Shown piece after piece: positions 26,652 to 36,041 of a DNA stretch of 64,000 nt. The stretch lies in contig NZ_JAPPRR010000001.1 of NCBI RefSeq assembly GCF_026719705.1, positions 1,775,255 to 1,839,254 of the forward strand, given 5' to 3'. The notes beneath the pieces were generated by a model that was not told the origin of the DNA, searched no databases, and saw only the letters and a list, made by a program, of their open reading frames with translations. Made by a program: the position numbers and the translations under genes. Position 1 is the first letter of the stretch. Each line of letters begins with the position of its first letter. The stretch comes from Pseudokordiimonas caeni (GTDB taxonomy: Bacteria; Pseudomonadota; Alphaproteobacteria; Sphingomonadales; Kordiimonadaceae).

Positions 26652-27866
26652 ATGTTGAGATTGCTGAACGGAATTAGAATACTTGATTTCACAACTGTGG
26701 TGTTGGGCCCATATGCCACGCAGATATTGGGTGACCTAGGCGCGGATGTCATCAAGGTGGAGCCTTTGACAGGCGACGTGTTCCGCTATGTCCGGCCCGG
26801 CCGCAGCGACAGCATGGGCGCCAACTTCATCAACTGCAATCGCAACAAGCGCTCCATCGCCATTGATCTGGCAACGCCGGCCGGCAAGGCTGCTGTCAAG
26901 AAGCTGGTCGCCAAGGCTGATGTGGTTGTCCACAACATGCGCCCGAAATCCGCCGACAAGCTGGGCATCGGGTTTGAAGACCTGAAGGCGGTGAAGCCGG
27001 ATCTCGTTTACTGCTACGCCAGCGGCTTCGGGCAGGAAGGCCCGAACGCGGACGAGCCCGCCTATGATGACACGATCCAGGCCCTATGCGGCCTCGCCTA
27101 CCTGAATGCCAACGCAAACGGCGAGCCCCGTTTCCTTCCGACCATTGTGGCGGACAAAGTGGGCGGCCTGCATCTGGCCATCAGTGTGCTTGCCGGGCTC
27201 GCCAGCCGCAACCGGGGCGATGCCGCAACCTGTATTGAGGCGCCGATGTATGAAAGCCTTGTCTCGTTCCTTTTGGTGGAACAACTGGCCGGTGCCAGCT
27301 ATCAGCCGCCGATGGGCGGCACTGGCTACGAACGACTGCGGTCGCCTTACCGCAAGCCCTTCCCGACCGCGGACGGGTTTGTTGGCATCATCCCCTATAC
27401 CACCACGCACTGGATCAGGTTCTTTGAACTGATCGGCCGGGAAGACATGAAGACTGACAAGCGGGTCACCGATCCCACCGCGCGCAGCCGCAGCATCGAT
27501 GATCTTTACGCGATGATCGAAAGCGCCACGCCGACCCGGACAACCGACGAATGGCTTCAGTTGCTGCGGGCACGCGATATCCCGTGTGCTGCCGTCAACC
27601 GGCTTGATGATCTTTTCCATGACCCGCATCTCAATGCCGTCGGCATGTTCAACCGCTTCACGCACCCGAGTGAGGGCGAGATGCTGAGCGTGCGCACGCC
27701 CTTCAACGTGACCGGCGCAAGTGGCGCAGCGGACCTGCCCGCCCCGGGCCTTAGCGGTGACGCCCGCGAGATACTGGATGAAGCCGGCCTCGGTGACGAG
27801 GAAATCGAAGCGCTGTTCCGCGATGGCACCGTGGCAGCAAACACCAAAGCGGAGGGCGCACAATGA
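26652..27866 (+). CDS. CaiB/BaiF family (class III) CoA-transferase
   Basis: 404 aa. Family N-terminus LLNGIRILDFTTVVLGPYATQILGDLGADVIKVEP, then NRNKRSIAIDLATPAGK, VVVHNMRPKSADKLGIG, and the active-site Asp in EPAYDDTIQALCG. Transfers CoA between a carboxylic acid and an acyl-CoA, activating an acid for degradation. ATG 26652 gives the canonical family start; an in-frame ATG at 26511 has a better Shine-Dalgarno (GAGGGGAAAG) and would add 47 non-family residues, so the start is uncertain. Overlaps the downstream serine hydrolase by 4 bp. Substrate unknown. Confidence 0.88.
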   Translation: MLRLLNGIRILDFTTVVLGPYATQILGDLGADVIKVEPLTGDVFRYVRPGRSDSMGANFINCNRNKRSIAIDLATPAGKAAVKKLVAKADVVVHNMRPKSADKLGIGFEDLKAVKPDLVYCYASGFGQEGPNADEPAYDDTIQALCGLAYLNANANGEPRFLPTIVADKVGGLHLAISVLAGLASRNRGDAATCIEAPMYESLVSFLLVEQLAGASYQPPMGGTGYERLRSPYRKPFPTADGFVGIIPYTTTHWIRFFELIGREDMKTDKRVTDPTARSRSIDDLYAMIESATPTRTTDEWLQLLRARDIPCAAVNRLDDLFHDPHLNAVGMFNRFTHPSEGEMLSVRTPFNVTGASGAADLPAPGLSGDAREILDEAGLGDEEIEALFRDGTVAANTKAEGAQ

Positions 27867-29149
27867 ACTGGCTGAAATCTCTTTCCCTGACGGGCGCCTT
27901 CATTGCCGCAATCGCTGCCGGCGCCTGCTCGGGCAATGAAAACTCGAACGAGGCTGCCGCCGCCGCGCCGATCGCCGAGGCGACAAAGGCGCTCGATCAG
28001 CTTGTCGCAAAGGGCAGCCTGCCGGGCGCCATTGTGATTGTTGAACAGAATGGCGAACGGCTGGCAGACATCGTCACCGGTTATCAGGATGTGGAGAAGA
28101 AGGAGCCGCTGACCAAGGACGCGATCTTCCGCCTCTATTCCATGTCGAAGCCGATCACCAGTATCGCCATTCTCATGCTGGCGGATCAAGGCAAGCTGAA
28201 GCTTGATGATCCGGTCGGCAACTACCTGCCGGCCTTGGCCGACATGCAGGTTTATGACAGCGGCGATGTCGACCATATCGTCACGGTGCCGGCCAAACGC
28301 CCGATCACCATCCATGATCTGCTGACGCACACCTCGGGCATTCCCTATCATTTCAGCGGGAACACGCCGGTTCACCAATATTACCGGAAGCACGGGATCA
28401 TGCGTGACACGCCGGTTGGCCGCACGCCCGAAGACGGCCCGCCCGCCAGTAACCTTGCCCAACTAGTGGACCGGATCGGCCATGCGCCGCTCCTTTTCCA
28501 GCCTGGTGAAAAGTTCGAATACAGCTATTCGACCACCGTGCTTGGCGCCGTTATCGAAGCGGTGAGTGGGGAACGGCTGGACCAGTTCCTGCAGAAAAAT
28601 ATCTTCGCGCCGCTCGAGATGAACGAGACCGGCTTCTTCATCGAGGACACCGCGCTTGACCGGTTCGTCACAGGCTATGCCGCCACGCCTGAAGGCCTTG
28701 TCGCCATCGAACAGCCGGAAACATCCGACTACCGCGATCATGACCGCCTTTTGGATGGTGGCGGTGCGCTTGCCGGCACGGCAGAGGACTATCTGAAGTT
28801 CGCGACGATGCTGGCCCGCAAGGGCGAATACAAGGGCAAGCGGCTTGTCAGCGAAGCCTTGATCGACCAGATGTTTTCATCGCAGGTAACGATCTCCGGC
28901 TGGGGGCCCAACCCTGTCCAGTTCGGATATGGGCTGGCAATCGGCGACGCCAATTCCGATGCCCTTGGCATGCAGCCGGATGGCAGCGTCAGCTGGTCCG
29001 GATCCGGTAACACCTATTTCTTCGTGAACCCGAAAACAGGGGTCGTTGCCCTGCTGATGACACACATCATCGTGTCGGGTACAGAACAGGCCCGCACGCT
29101 TGAATTCCGTTCACTCGTCAATCATTTGGCAAAGGAAATCACACACTGA
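27863..29149 (+). CDS. Beta-lactamase-family serine hydrolase, probable lipoprotein
   Basis: 428 aa of the class C beta-lactamase/EstB/PBP4* fold. N-terminal signal with a lipobox-like AAGAC-SG at residues 18-23, suggesting lipid anchoring. Catalytic Ser-Lys in FRLYSMSKPITS, the Tyr-containing YSYSTTVLGAVIE motif and a late G-rich SVSWSGSGNTYFFV segment in place of KTG. These proteins are usually esterases or peptidases, not antibiotic beta-lactamases. Translationally coupled to the CoA-transferase (ATGA overlap), so it may hydrolyse an ester to yield the acid that is then activated; inferred. Confidence 0.88.
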   Translation: MNWLKSLSLTGAFIAAIAAGACSGNENSNEAAAAAPIAEATKALDQLVAKGSLPGAIVIVEQNGERLADIVTGYQDVEKKEPLTKDAIFRLYSMSKPITSIAILMLADQGKLKLDDPVGNYLPALADMQVYDSGDVDHIVTVPAKRPITIHDLLTHTSGIPYHFSGNTPVHQYYRKHGIMRDTPVGRTPEDGPPASNLAQLVDRIGHAPLLFQPGEKFEYSYSTTVLGAVIEAVSGERLDQFLQKNIFAPLEMNETGFFIEDTALDRFVTGYAATPEGLVAIEQPETSDYRDHDRLLDGGGALAGTAEDYLKFATMLARKGEYKGKRLVSEALIDQMFSSQVTISGWGPNPVQFGYGLAIGDANSDALGMQPDGSVSWSGSGNTYFFVNPKTGVVALLMTHIIVSGTEQARTLEFRSLVNHLAKEITH

Positions 29150-29197
29150 TCTGTCCTGCCGCGAGCTTCCCAGGAGGCTGACTTCGGTCCCTCCGGT

Positions 29198-29228
29198 AGC
29201 CCTCCAGCCTGTCATCGGCCGGAGGGCT
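29198..29228 (+). terminator. Terminator after the CaiB-serine hydrolase operon
   Basis: AGCCCTCC / GGAGGGCT, 8-bp stem with 15-nt loop, about 50 bp after the stop; only TTA follows, so a weak intrinsic terminator. Confidence 0.5.
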
Positions 29229-29279
29229 TATCGCGTTCAAAAGAGGCGCCATACAATCATATAAATTACAGATTAATCG

Positions 29280-29300
29280 ATCCGATAAAACAATTTAACA
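29280..29300 (+). promoter_or_regulatory. Shared 21-bp element upstream of the TonB receptor
   Basis: Identical to the complement of 25398-25418. It lies about 125 bp upstream of the receptor ATG and is preceded by ACAGATTA, a half-site of the inverted repeat in the LysR promoter. Confidence 0.7.
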
Positions 29301-29425
29301 AATGCAATTGTCTGTCTGAAGATGAAATTACGGGAAGTTTCTGTCGTCTGGGAGGGACAGAAGCGCGGCGCCTGGGAGGGCGCCAAAGCTGGCTTCTCGT
29401 AACCAAGGGAACAAGGGGAGGAAAA

Positions 29426-32179
29426 ATGCCTATCCATTCAGATGAGCTGCGGACAGTGTCGTTCCGCGGAAAACTGCTGTCGACTGTGGCAGCAATCGGA
29501 ATCTTCGGCGGCGCGGCACATGCACAGTCCACTGCCGGCAGTGAACAGGGCGCGTCGGATGAGCCGGCGATGCTTGAAGAGATCGTCATCACCGGCAGCT
29601 ATATTGCCCGCTCGAGCCAGGAGACGCTGTCATCGCCGACCCTGATCGTCGGCGCGCAGGAAATCGCCAGAACCGGTTTCACCGGCGTTGACGACCTGCT
29701 GCAGCTGAACACTGCCAACATCGGCAGCGTCGGCGGTGCGCAGGATCTTGCAGCCGGTGGCGCTGATGACCGCGATACCCGGTCTGCCAACCTGCGCGGC
29801 CTTGGTGTCCAGTCCACCCTCGTCCTCATGAACGGGCGCCGGGTGGCCAACACCGATGGCTACACGAACCTCGTGGCGCTGACCCCGACCATCGCGGTCA
29901 AGCGCGTTGAAACGGTGCTTGATGGCGCATCGGCAACCTATGGCTCCGACGCCATCGCAGGCGTCATGAACATCATCACCGACGATACATTCGAAGGCCT
30001 CAAACTCAGTGGCCAATATACCCATATCGCCGATGCTCCGCGCTATGTGGTGGAAGGCATGTTCGGGGGCGGGAACGAGAAGTTCCATGCCGTCGTGTCG
30101 GCAAGCTACGAATATCAGGACAAACTGCAGGGTTATGAGCGCGAAGTCACCAACTTCGACAACACTTCAGGCCTTGCCCAGCCCGGCAACTATATCCTGA
30201 CCGAGCGCCCGACCACGGCGGGTGGTGGTGATGTCATCATCGATAACGGCATCAACGGCCCGATCAACTATTCCGAACTTTATGACGTGATCTCGGCCCG
30301 CAATGGCGGCGGCTCGGTGCAGTTTGCCGATCCCTGGTGTACCGATCCGTCGACCGGCGGGATCTATTCGGGATCGCGCGCTTTCCCTGATGGCGCCTGC
30401 CGCTTCAGCTACCAGCAGCGCAACCCGGTGAAGCCACGTTCGCGCGTCACGCTTGTCCATCTTGATGCGAACTACCAGCTTTCGGAAGACCACACCCTAT
30501 ACTTCGAAGGCCGCTACTATCAGCAGGGCACCGAACGCTTCGGGATCGCCAGCTTCCCGATCACCACGGGATCGCTCGTCGTGCCGGATTCGAATCCCTA
30601 TAACCCGTTCGGTGTGGATGTCACGTTCGCCGGGCGTCTGCTTGGCAACATGTCACCCGACCGGGTTGAAAAGGTCGACCTTGATTCGATGCATATCGTC
30701 ACCGGCATCAAGGGCGAGCTGCCCGGTTTCTCGAACTGGAACTATGATGTCAAAGGCGTCTATTCCCGCGAGGATTACACCCTTTACACCAGCGACACCG
30801 ACCTGATCTCGGCCCAGAATGCCTTCAACGGCTATGGCGGCCCGGACTGCCAGATCTCGCCGATGGGCGTACCGGCAGCAAGCGAAGTGGCGGGTGCGGG
30901 CAACTGCGTCTATTTCAGCCCCTTCGGCCGTGACCAGCAGGATAATGATCCGCGTACGGATTATAACGTCCTCACGCCGTACCAGCGCGGCGAGGTGGCC
31001 GAACTTCGCTATGTCGAGGCGATCGTCACCGGCGATCTCTTTGAACTGCCGGGCGGCACCGCAGGCGTAGCTTTCGGCGGCCAGATCCGCGAGGAATACC
31101 AGTCGATCTCGCTTGATGCCTCCGTCGTCAACGGGCGCTTCGGCTTCACCGGCAAATCGCTGCCGGGCGAAGGCGAGCGGACGATCAAGTCCTTCTTCTC
31201 GGAACTTTATTTGCCGGTCATCTCCAGCGTCGATATCCAGCTGGCGGCCCGCTACGAAGACTATGGCCTCTTCAGCACGTTCGACCCGAAGGTAGGCGTC
31301 AACTGGCGTCCGACCGACTGGCTGGCTGTTCGCGGCTCCTACAGCACCGCGTTCCGCGCGCCGGATGTGGACGAAACGGTTTCGAACCAGGTAAATTCGG
31401 GCGTCGGCCAAACCGTCGACCCGCTTGACCCGACCGACACCGGCACGTTCCGCGTGATCCGCACGGTTTCGAACCCCGATCTGCAACCCGAACAGTCCCG
31501 CAACCTCAATCTCGGGGTTTCGGTGAAGCCGATTGACCGACTGCTGCTGTCGCTCGATTATTTCGACTTCAAGTTCTCGGATCAGATCGCGCTTGAAGCC
31601 GCCCAGCAGGTGATCAACTCCGATCCGAACGGCCCACGGGTCGAGCGGGATGAATTCGGACGTCTGCTTGCTGTCAATATCGGCTACTTCAACTCGGGCC
31701 GGACACGCACCAACGGCTTCGATTTCCGGGCGAACTATTCGTTCGATCTGGGGTCGGGCACCGTATCCATCGATAATATGGCAACGCTCATCACCACCTA
31801 TGAAGTTCAGCTTGGTGTGAACGCGCCCGTCATCGATGCGCTCGGCAGCCGGAACAACAGCAACCCCGGTGCGCCGTCGCCCAAGTTCCGCGACAATCTT
31901 CGGGTCGGCTATACGATGGACCAGCATGCGGCCAACGTCGCCATGCGCTACACGTCCTCGCTTGATGACGACCTGAACGGCGGAAAGATCGGATCCTGGA
32001 CAGTGTTCGATGCCCAGTATTCCTACAGCTTCGGTGATGACGACCAGATGCGGGTCACCATCGGCGCCAACAATATCTTCGACCGCAAGCCGCCGGCGGC
32101 CGCCTTCACGGGGTATCTGCCTTCCCTCCATGATGCCCTCGGCCGCCAGGCCTATATCCGACTGACCGTCGGGCTCTAG
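29426..32179 (+). CDS. TonB-dependent outer-membrane receptor
   Basis: 917 aa. Signal peptide (LLSTVAAIGIFGGAAHAQ), TonB box-like EEIVITGSYIAR, plug domain (NLRGLGVQSTLVLMNGRRVANTDGY ... VETVLDGASATYGSDAIAGVMNIIT) and a 22-strand beta-barrel ending in the aromatic-terminated YIRLTVGL. A GGGGAGG precedes the ATG. The plug is of the type abundant in sphingomonads and caulobacters, where such receptors import plant-derived sugars and aromatics rather than siderophores. With tannase, GH3 and esterase beside it, uptake of a phenolic glycoside or ester is likely but inferred. A strong terminator follows at 32197. Confidence 0.95.
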   Translation: MPIHSDELRTVSFRGKLLSTVAAIGIFGGAAHAQSTAGSEQGASDEPAMLEEIVITGSYIARSSQETLSSPTLIVGAQEIARTGFTGVDDLLQLNTANIGSVGGAQDLAAGGADDRDTRSANLRGLGVQSTLVLMNGRRVANTDGYTNLVALTPTIAVKRVETVLDGASATYGSDAIAGVMNIITDDTFEGLKLSGQYTHIADAPRYVVEGMFGGGNEKFHAVVSASYEYQDKLQGYEREVTNFDNTSGLAQPGNYILTERPTTAGGGDVIIDNGINGPINYSELYDVISARNGGGSVQFADPWCTDPSTGGIYSGSRAFPDGACRFSYQQRNPVKPRSRVTLVHLDANYQLSEDHTLYFEGRYYQQGTERFGIASFPITTGSLVVPDSNPYNPFGVDVTFAGRLLGNMSPDRVEKVDLDSMHIVTGIKGELPGFSNWNYDVKGVYSREDYTLYTSDTDLISAQNAFNGYGGPDCQISPMGVPAASEVAGAGNCVYFSPFGRDQQDNDPRTDYNVLTPYQRGEVAELRYVEAIVTGDLFELPGGTAGVAFGGQIREEYQSISLDASVVNGRFGFTGKSLPGEGERTIKSFFSELYLPVISSVDIQLAARYEDYGLFSTFDPKVGVNWRPTDWLAVRGSYSTAFRAPDVDETVSNQVNSGVGQTVDPLDPTDTGTFRVIRTVSNPDLQPEQSRNLNLGVSVKPIDRLLLSLDYFDFKFSDQIALEAAQQVINSDPNGPRVERDEFGRLLAVNIGYFNSGRTRTNGFDFRANYSFDLGSGTVSIDNMATLITTYEVQLGVNAPVIDALGSRNNSNPGAPSPKFRDNLRVGYTMDQHAANVAMRYTSSLDDDLNGGKIGSWTVFDAQYSYSFGDDDQMRVTIGANNIFDRKPPAAAFTGYLPSLHDALGRQAYIRLTVGL

Positions 32180-32196
32180 GCGGGCGTCACCCTCCG

Positions 32197-32229
32197 CCGT
32201 GGCCCGGTCAGTGATGCACCGGGCCACGG
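32197..32229 (+). terminator. Strong terminator after the TonB receptor
   Basis: CCGTGGCCCGG / CCGGGCCACGG, an 11-bp perfect stem with 11-nt loop followed by TTTGTGCTTT, 17 bp after the receptor stop. Confidence 0.75.
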
Positions 32230-32274
32230 TTTGTGCTTTAAGAGAATCGGGAGACCAGAGGGAAGGGGTTTGCT

Positions 32275-33576
32275 GTGCTGGCTGTTGTCGGACTTGCCAC
32301 GATTGTTGTTCTGCTTGTCGTCATCCTGAAAAAGTGGCTGTCACCCCTCGTAGCCCTGATTGTTGTCCCGCTCGCCGGCGGACTGGCAACCGGCTTTGGT
32401 CCCGAACTCAGCGGTTTCATCGTTGATGGTATCGAAAGCGTTGGCCCGACCGCCGCAATGTTCGTGTTTGCCATCATCTTTTTCGGCATCATGTCCGATG
32501 CCGGCCTTTTCCGCCCGCTTGTGAACCGCATCCTCGCGCTCGTCGGCAATTCGCCCTCCCGCATCGCGGTGGGTACCGTGGCTCTTGCCAGTGTGGTGCA
32601 TCTGGACGGTTCGGGCGCTTCCACCTTCCTGATCGCTATCCCTGCCCTGAGGCCCCTTTACGATCAGATCGGCATGGACCGGCGCATCCTTGCCTGCGGG
32701 GTCGCAATGGCGGCTGGCGTGAACAATATGCTGCCCTGGGGCGGGCCAACCATCCGGGCGGCAACCGCGCTCGAGATGAATATCATGGACCTCTACCGAC
32801 CCCTGATCGCGGTCCACCTCACAGGGCTTGCTTTCGCCTTTGCCTGCGCATGGCTCCTGGGCCTGCGGGAAGAACGCCGCCTGAAAGCAACACCAGAGCT
32901 GACCGCCGGCCTGATGGCCGCAGGGGCAGCAACCGACGGCGCGGCGGGGAACGGACGGCCGCCACGTTTTGCCGCCAATCTTGTCCTCACGATTGCCGTG
33001 ATAGGCACGCTTGTTTCGGGCCTTGCCCATCCCGTGGTCATTTTCATGATCGGAACGATTGGGGCACTCGTCATCAATTTCCCGGATGTTGACGAGCAGC
33101 GCCGCAAGATCGACAGCCACGCCGTCGCGGCACTGATGATGGCTGCCATCCTCTTTGCAGCTGGTGCCTTCACCGGCATCATGAAAGGCACCGGCATGAT
33201 CGGCGCCATGGCCGCGGCAGGCGCTGACCTGCTGCCCGCGGCCGCTGCCAGCGAACTGCCCACGATCCTCGGCTTCCTTTCGATGCCGCTCAGCCTGCTT
33301 TTCGACCCGGACTCCTTCTATTTCGGCATGCTGCCGATCCTCGCCAGCATCGGTGCCCATGCAGGCGTCGACCCTGCCCACGTTGCACAAGGCGCTCTCC
33401 TCGGCCAGATGACAACCGGTTTTCCGGTCAGCCCCCTGACGCCTGCGACCTTCCTGCTTGTCGGCCTTGCCGGCGTGAATCTGGTCGATCATCAGCGCTT
33501 TTCTATCCCGCTTCTTTTCGCGGCATCCATCGTGATGACCCTTGCGGCAATGGCGCTTGGCGTCTTTGCGGCCTGA
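32275..33576 (+). CDS. CitMHS-family citrate/organic-acid transporter
   Basis: 433 aa, about 12 membrane helices. Matches the CitM/CitH family of divalent-metal-citrate:H+ symporters: [79 protein letters not shown], and a late [16 protein letters not shown]. Starts at a GTG with GGGAAGGGG upstream. It probably imports citrate or a similar tri/dicarboxylate across the inner membrane; in this block it could take up the acid moiety released by the esterases. Followed 16 bp later by the tannase gene in the same operon. Confidence 0.85.
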   Translation: MLAVVGLATIVVLLVVILKKWLSPLVALIVVPLAGGLATGFGPELSGFIVDGIESVGPTAAMFVFAIIFFGIMSDAGLFRPLVNRILALVGNSPSRIAVGTVALASVVHLDGSGASTFLIAIPALRPLYDQIGMDRRILACGVAMAAGVNNMLPWGGPTIRAATALEMNIMDLYRPLIAVHLTGLAFAFACAWLLGLREERRLKATPELTAGLMAAGAATDGAAGNGRPPRFAANLVLTIAVIGTLVSGLAHPVVIFMIGTIGALVINFPDVDEQRRKIDSHAVAALMMAAILFAAGAFTGIMKGTGMIGAMAAAGADLLPAAAASELPTILGFLSMPLSLLFDPDSFYFGMLPILASIGAHAGVDPAHVAQGALLGQMTTGFPVSPLTPATFLLVGLAGVNLVDHQRFSIPLLFAASIVMTLAAMALGVFAA

Positions 33577-33592
33577 CCTGAAGGAGAAGCCG

Positions 33593-35212
33593 ATGACCGC
33601 GCGCCTGCCCTTCATCATGCCCTCGATGCTCGTTGCCATGATCGCGCTTGGCACTGCCCAAGTTTCTGCCAGTACCGGCGACATGCTGGGCGCTTGCGAC
33701 GCAATTGGCGACAAGTTCGGCGTCACCGCGACCTTCGGCAGTGATTTCGAAGGCCTGCCCCCGTCTCCTGTACCCGGCATGACGGCCCCGGCCCTTTCGC
33801 CGCTTTGCCGCATCGAAGGCGTTGCCTCCCCCGTTGAAGGGTCGCGTATCGGATACGAGGTCTGGCTACCAGCCAATGGCTGGAACGGACGACTGCAGAT
33901 GATCGGTAACGGCGGCTACAGTTCCTCGATCAGCTATTTCCTGCTGCAGCTCTATGCGTCGCGCGGCTATGCCGTGGTCGCCACCGACACGGGCCACACC
34001 GGCGATGACCCGGATTTCGCCAAAGGCCGGTATGAAGCCATAGTCGACTGGGGTCACCGGGCGGTCCATGTCTCGGTCGGCCACGCCAAGACACTCGTCA
34101 GAGCCTTCTATGGCCGGGACGCTGACTATAGCTATTTCGCGGGCTGCTCCACCGGCGGGCATCAGGCCCTGATGGAAGTGCAGCGCTATCCCGACGATTT
34201 CGATGGCGTGCTGGCCGGGGCGCCGGGTCACAACCGTACGCACTTGAATGTCGGTTTCCTCTGGCAGTTTGTTCAGAACCACCGCGAAAACCCCGAAGAG
34301 CCTACTATCCCCGCATCCAAACTCCCCGCCGTTGCCGCCCGCGCGCTGGCCAGCTGCGGCACGGCCAACGGCGCTGAGGCCGGCGGCCTGAAGGGTGACC
34401 AGTTCCTCAACGACCCGCTCAGTTGCCAGTTCGACCCTGCTGAAATGCAATGCGAAGCTGAAGACGGCCCGGATTGCCTGACGGCACCCCAAGTCGCCGC
34501 CCTCAGGGCGATGTATGACGGAGCCCGCAACCCCGTGACGGGCGAGCGCATCTATTTCGGTTTTCTGCCGGGCAGTGAAGCGTCAGGCGGCCCTGCCGCC
34601 CTGCCCGGCTGGAGCCTTTATTGGGCCGACCCGACAAACCCCAAGGCTCCAGCGCGGGCATCCTTCTGGCAATATTGGGCTTTCGACAATACCGACTGGC
34701 GTTGGACGGAATTCGATTTCAACAAGGATGTAGCCAAGGCCGACGCCAAGCTCGCCCCTCTCATCAACGCCATGTCGCCTGATCTTTCGGCCTTCCGGGC
34801 GCGGGGCGGGAAACTGATCCAGTATCACGGGCTGGCGGACCCCGTGGTGCCAGCCACGGATTCGGTCCATTATTTCACCCGCGTGCAGCAGGCAATGGGC
34901 GGCGATGCCGGGGATTTCCACCGCCTGTTTCTGGTGCCCGGCATGCATCATTGCTACGGCGGCCCCGGCCCCTTTGACCTGAATGCGCAAGCCGCCCTGG
35001 AAGACTGGGTCGAGCGCGACAGGGCGCCCCATTTCCTGACCGGTAAAAACCCGGGATCTGTCGCGGCCAAGCCCTATTCCCGGAAAATCTGCCCTTTCCC
35101 CGAAAAGACAGTCTTTGATGGCAAAGGCGACCCACTGAGTGCCGACAGCTTCATGTGCAGGCCGTCACCAGTGCCCAAAGCGCCAGAAATCGGCCAAGCT
35201 TACCTTCGATAA
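33593..35212 (+). CDS. Tannase/feruloyl esterase family protein
   Basis: 539 aa, secreted (signal peptide IMPSMLVAMIALGTAQVSAS). Family hallmarks: GYEVWLPANGWNGRLQMIGNGGYSSSI, AVVATDTGHTGDDPDFA, nucleophile motif in YFAGCSTGGHQALM with the adjacent Cys that pairs with the Cys of the C-terminal MHHCYGG, placing catalytic His and Ser together as in fungal feruloyl esterases. Hydrolyses galloyl or feruloyl esters, releasing phenolic acids. GAAGGAG eight bases before ATG 33593 fixes the start (longer frame from 33542 overlaps the transporter). Last gene of block 3; repeat copy C begins 36 bp after its stop. Confidence 0.9.
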   Translation: MTARLPFIMPSMLVAMIALGTAQVSASTGDMLGACDAIGDKFGVTATFGSDFEGLPPSPVPGMTAPALSPLCRIEGVASPVEGSRIGYEVWLPANGWNGRLQMIGNGGYSSSISYFLLQLYASRGYAVVATDTGHTGDDPDFAKGRYEAIVDWGHRAVHVSVGHAKTLVRAFYGRDADYSYFAGCSTGGHQALMEVQRYPDDFDGVLAGAPGHNRTHLNVGFLWQFVQNHRENPEEPTIPASKLPAVAARALASCGTANGAEAGGLKGDQFLNDPLSCQFDPAEMQCEAEDGPDCLTAPQVAALRAMYDGARNPVTGERIYFGFLPGSEASGGPAALPGWSLYWADPTNPKAPARASFWQYWAFDNTDWRWTEFDFNKDVAKADAKLAPLINAMSPDLSAFRARGGKLIQYHGLADPVVPATDSVHYFTRVQQAMGGDAGDFHRLFLVPGMHHCYGGPGPFDLNAQAALEDWVERDRAPHFLTGKNPGSVAAKPYSRKICPFPEKTVFDGKGDPLSADSFMCRPSPVPKAPEIGQAYLR

Positions 35213-35248
35213 GCCCGAGCCCAAGAAGCATCGCCAGACAGCAATAAT

Positions 35249-35358
35249 CCAATAAAATCAATAACTTAACGTCATTGGTGCCCGCTGCCGGCACCAGAGT
35301 TATAGTTATATCAATCAGTTACAAGACCTTGGCGCAAATTTGGCGCACGAATTTTAGC
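35249..35358 (+). repeat. Cassette-boundary repeat, copy C (att-like)
   Basis: Core CCCGCTGCCGGCACCA, half-sites ATCAATAACTTA and ATCAATCAGTTA, tandem GGCGCA-AATTT-GGCGCA and tail as in the other copies; the central palindrome is altered (AGTTATAGTTATATCAAT). On the right the copy runs into an inverted repeat, CAAATTTGGCGC with GCGCCAAAATTTG (35337-35369), not present in the other copies. Confidence 0.88.
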
Positions 35359-35905
35359 GCCAAAATTTGTCGGCCCGGTATTGAGTAACAGCCGCTGCCA
35401 TGGCCTCTGGCCGTGCTTGTGTGTGATAATTGCGGCACTCGGCAAACGCCTTCTTTACGCTTCATCTGAAACGTTCCATCCTGACTGCGGCTACGGATAG
35501 TCCAGACATGAGTAAACCATGACTACCAGAACGACACATCAGATCGCCGGCATCATTTTGGCTGGCGGATGACGGCCGGATGACGGCGCCCGACATGGCG
35601 CGTGAAAAGATCGAGAAACCGGTTAAGGGGAAAAAGCGGCAATGGGCTCAAAAGCTGCCGGGCCAAGGCGACTCCAGCGCGTGTATCGGTCATGAATGAA
35701 TGCTCCCTTGGATTGACAGGAGCAATTTAGCGAACGGCTCGTATGACGTATTGATACCGGTCAAGTCTGGCAAGTTTTCGGAACAAACGTGCCCATGACG
35801 GTCAAACTTCCGACTGGCTGCCCTTTAAATCCGCGAGGGTCAACACTCACTACTTCAACAACAATGCAATATGCCGCCCGCCGCACGGAGTCAGAAAATT
35901 AATTA

Positions 35906-35950
35906 ATTCAATAAAATTGATGCCTTAAAAGGGCCTTGCGCACGTATTTC
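35906..35950 (+). repeat. Possible degenerate remnant of the boundary repeat
   Basis: ATTCAATAAAATTGATGCCTTAAA resembles the left arm and CCTTGCGCACGTATTT resembles the right arm, with the tRNA-like core missing. It would be a deletion derivative 550 bp right of copy C. Weak similarity. Confidence 0.3.
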
Positions 35951-36041
35951 CGTAATACATTTGACACCTTCCCAGCAATTCCAACGTCAAGTCCAAGGTC
36001 TGCGAGCCCGCGTCCACAGCTGGCGCCACTCCGGCTGGTGG

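Larger units (their letters stand above)
35213..36041. other. Long intergenic region with repeat C and a degenerate fifth copy
   Basis: 830 bp with no convincing gene. Contents: repeat copy C (35249-35358), a possible degenerate repeat remnant (35906-35950), and two tiny frames. One is 17 codons from 35519 (ending IAGIILAGG, like the start of a MobA-type nucleotidyltransferase); the other is 39 codons at 35580-35699 (basic, MTAPDMAREKIEK start). Neither has a Shine-Dalgarno. It may be decayed sequence at a cassette junction. Confidence 0.5.

Noticed and set aside
27863-29149. Serine hydrolase as an antibiotic-resistance beta-lactamase
   Set aside because: It has the SxxK and YxS-like motifs but lacks a canonical KTG and is coupled to a CoA-transferase; an esterase/peptidase role fits better.
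30653-32227. 524-codon minus-strand frame opposite the TonB receptor
   Set aside because: Long because of GC-rich codon bias; no domain, and the plus-strand receptor is unambiguous.
32341-33876. 511-codon minus-strand frame opposite the CitMHS and tannase genes
   Set aside because: Spans two clear plus-strand genes and has His/Arg/Gln-rich shadow composition.
35519-35572. 17-codon frame ending IAGIILAGG, and a similar 10-codon frame at 48634 (ISRIILAGT)
   Set aside because: They resemble the N-terminus of MobA-like nucleotidyltransferases, but nothing follows in any frame; too short to call pseudogenes.
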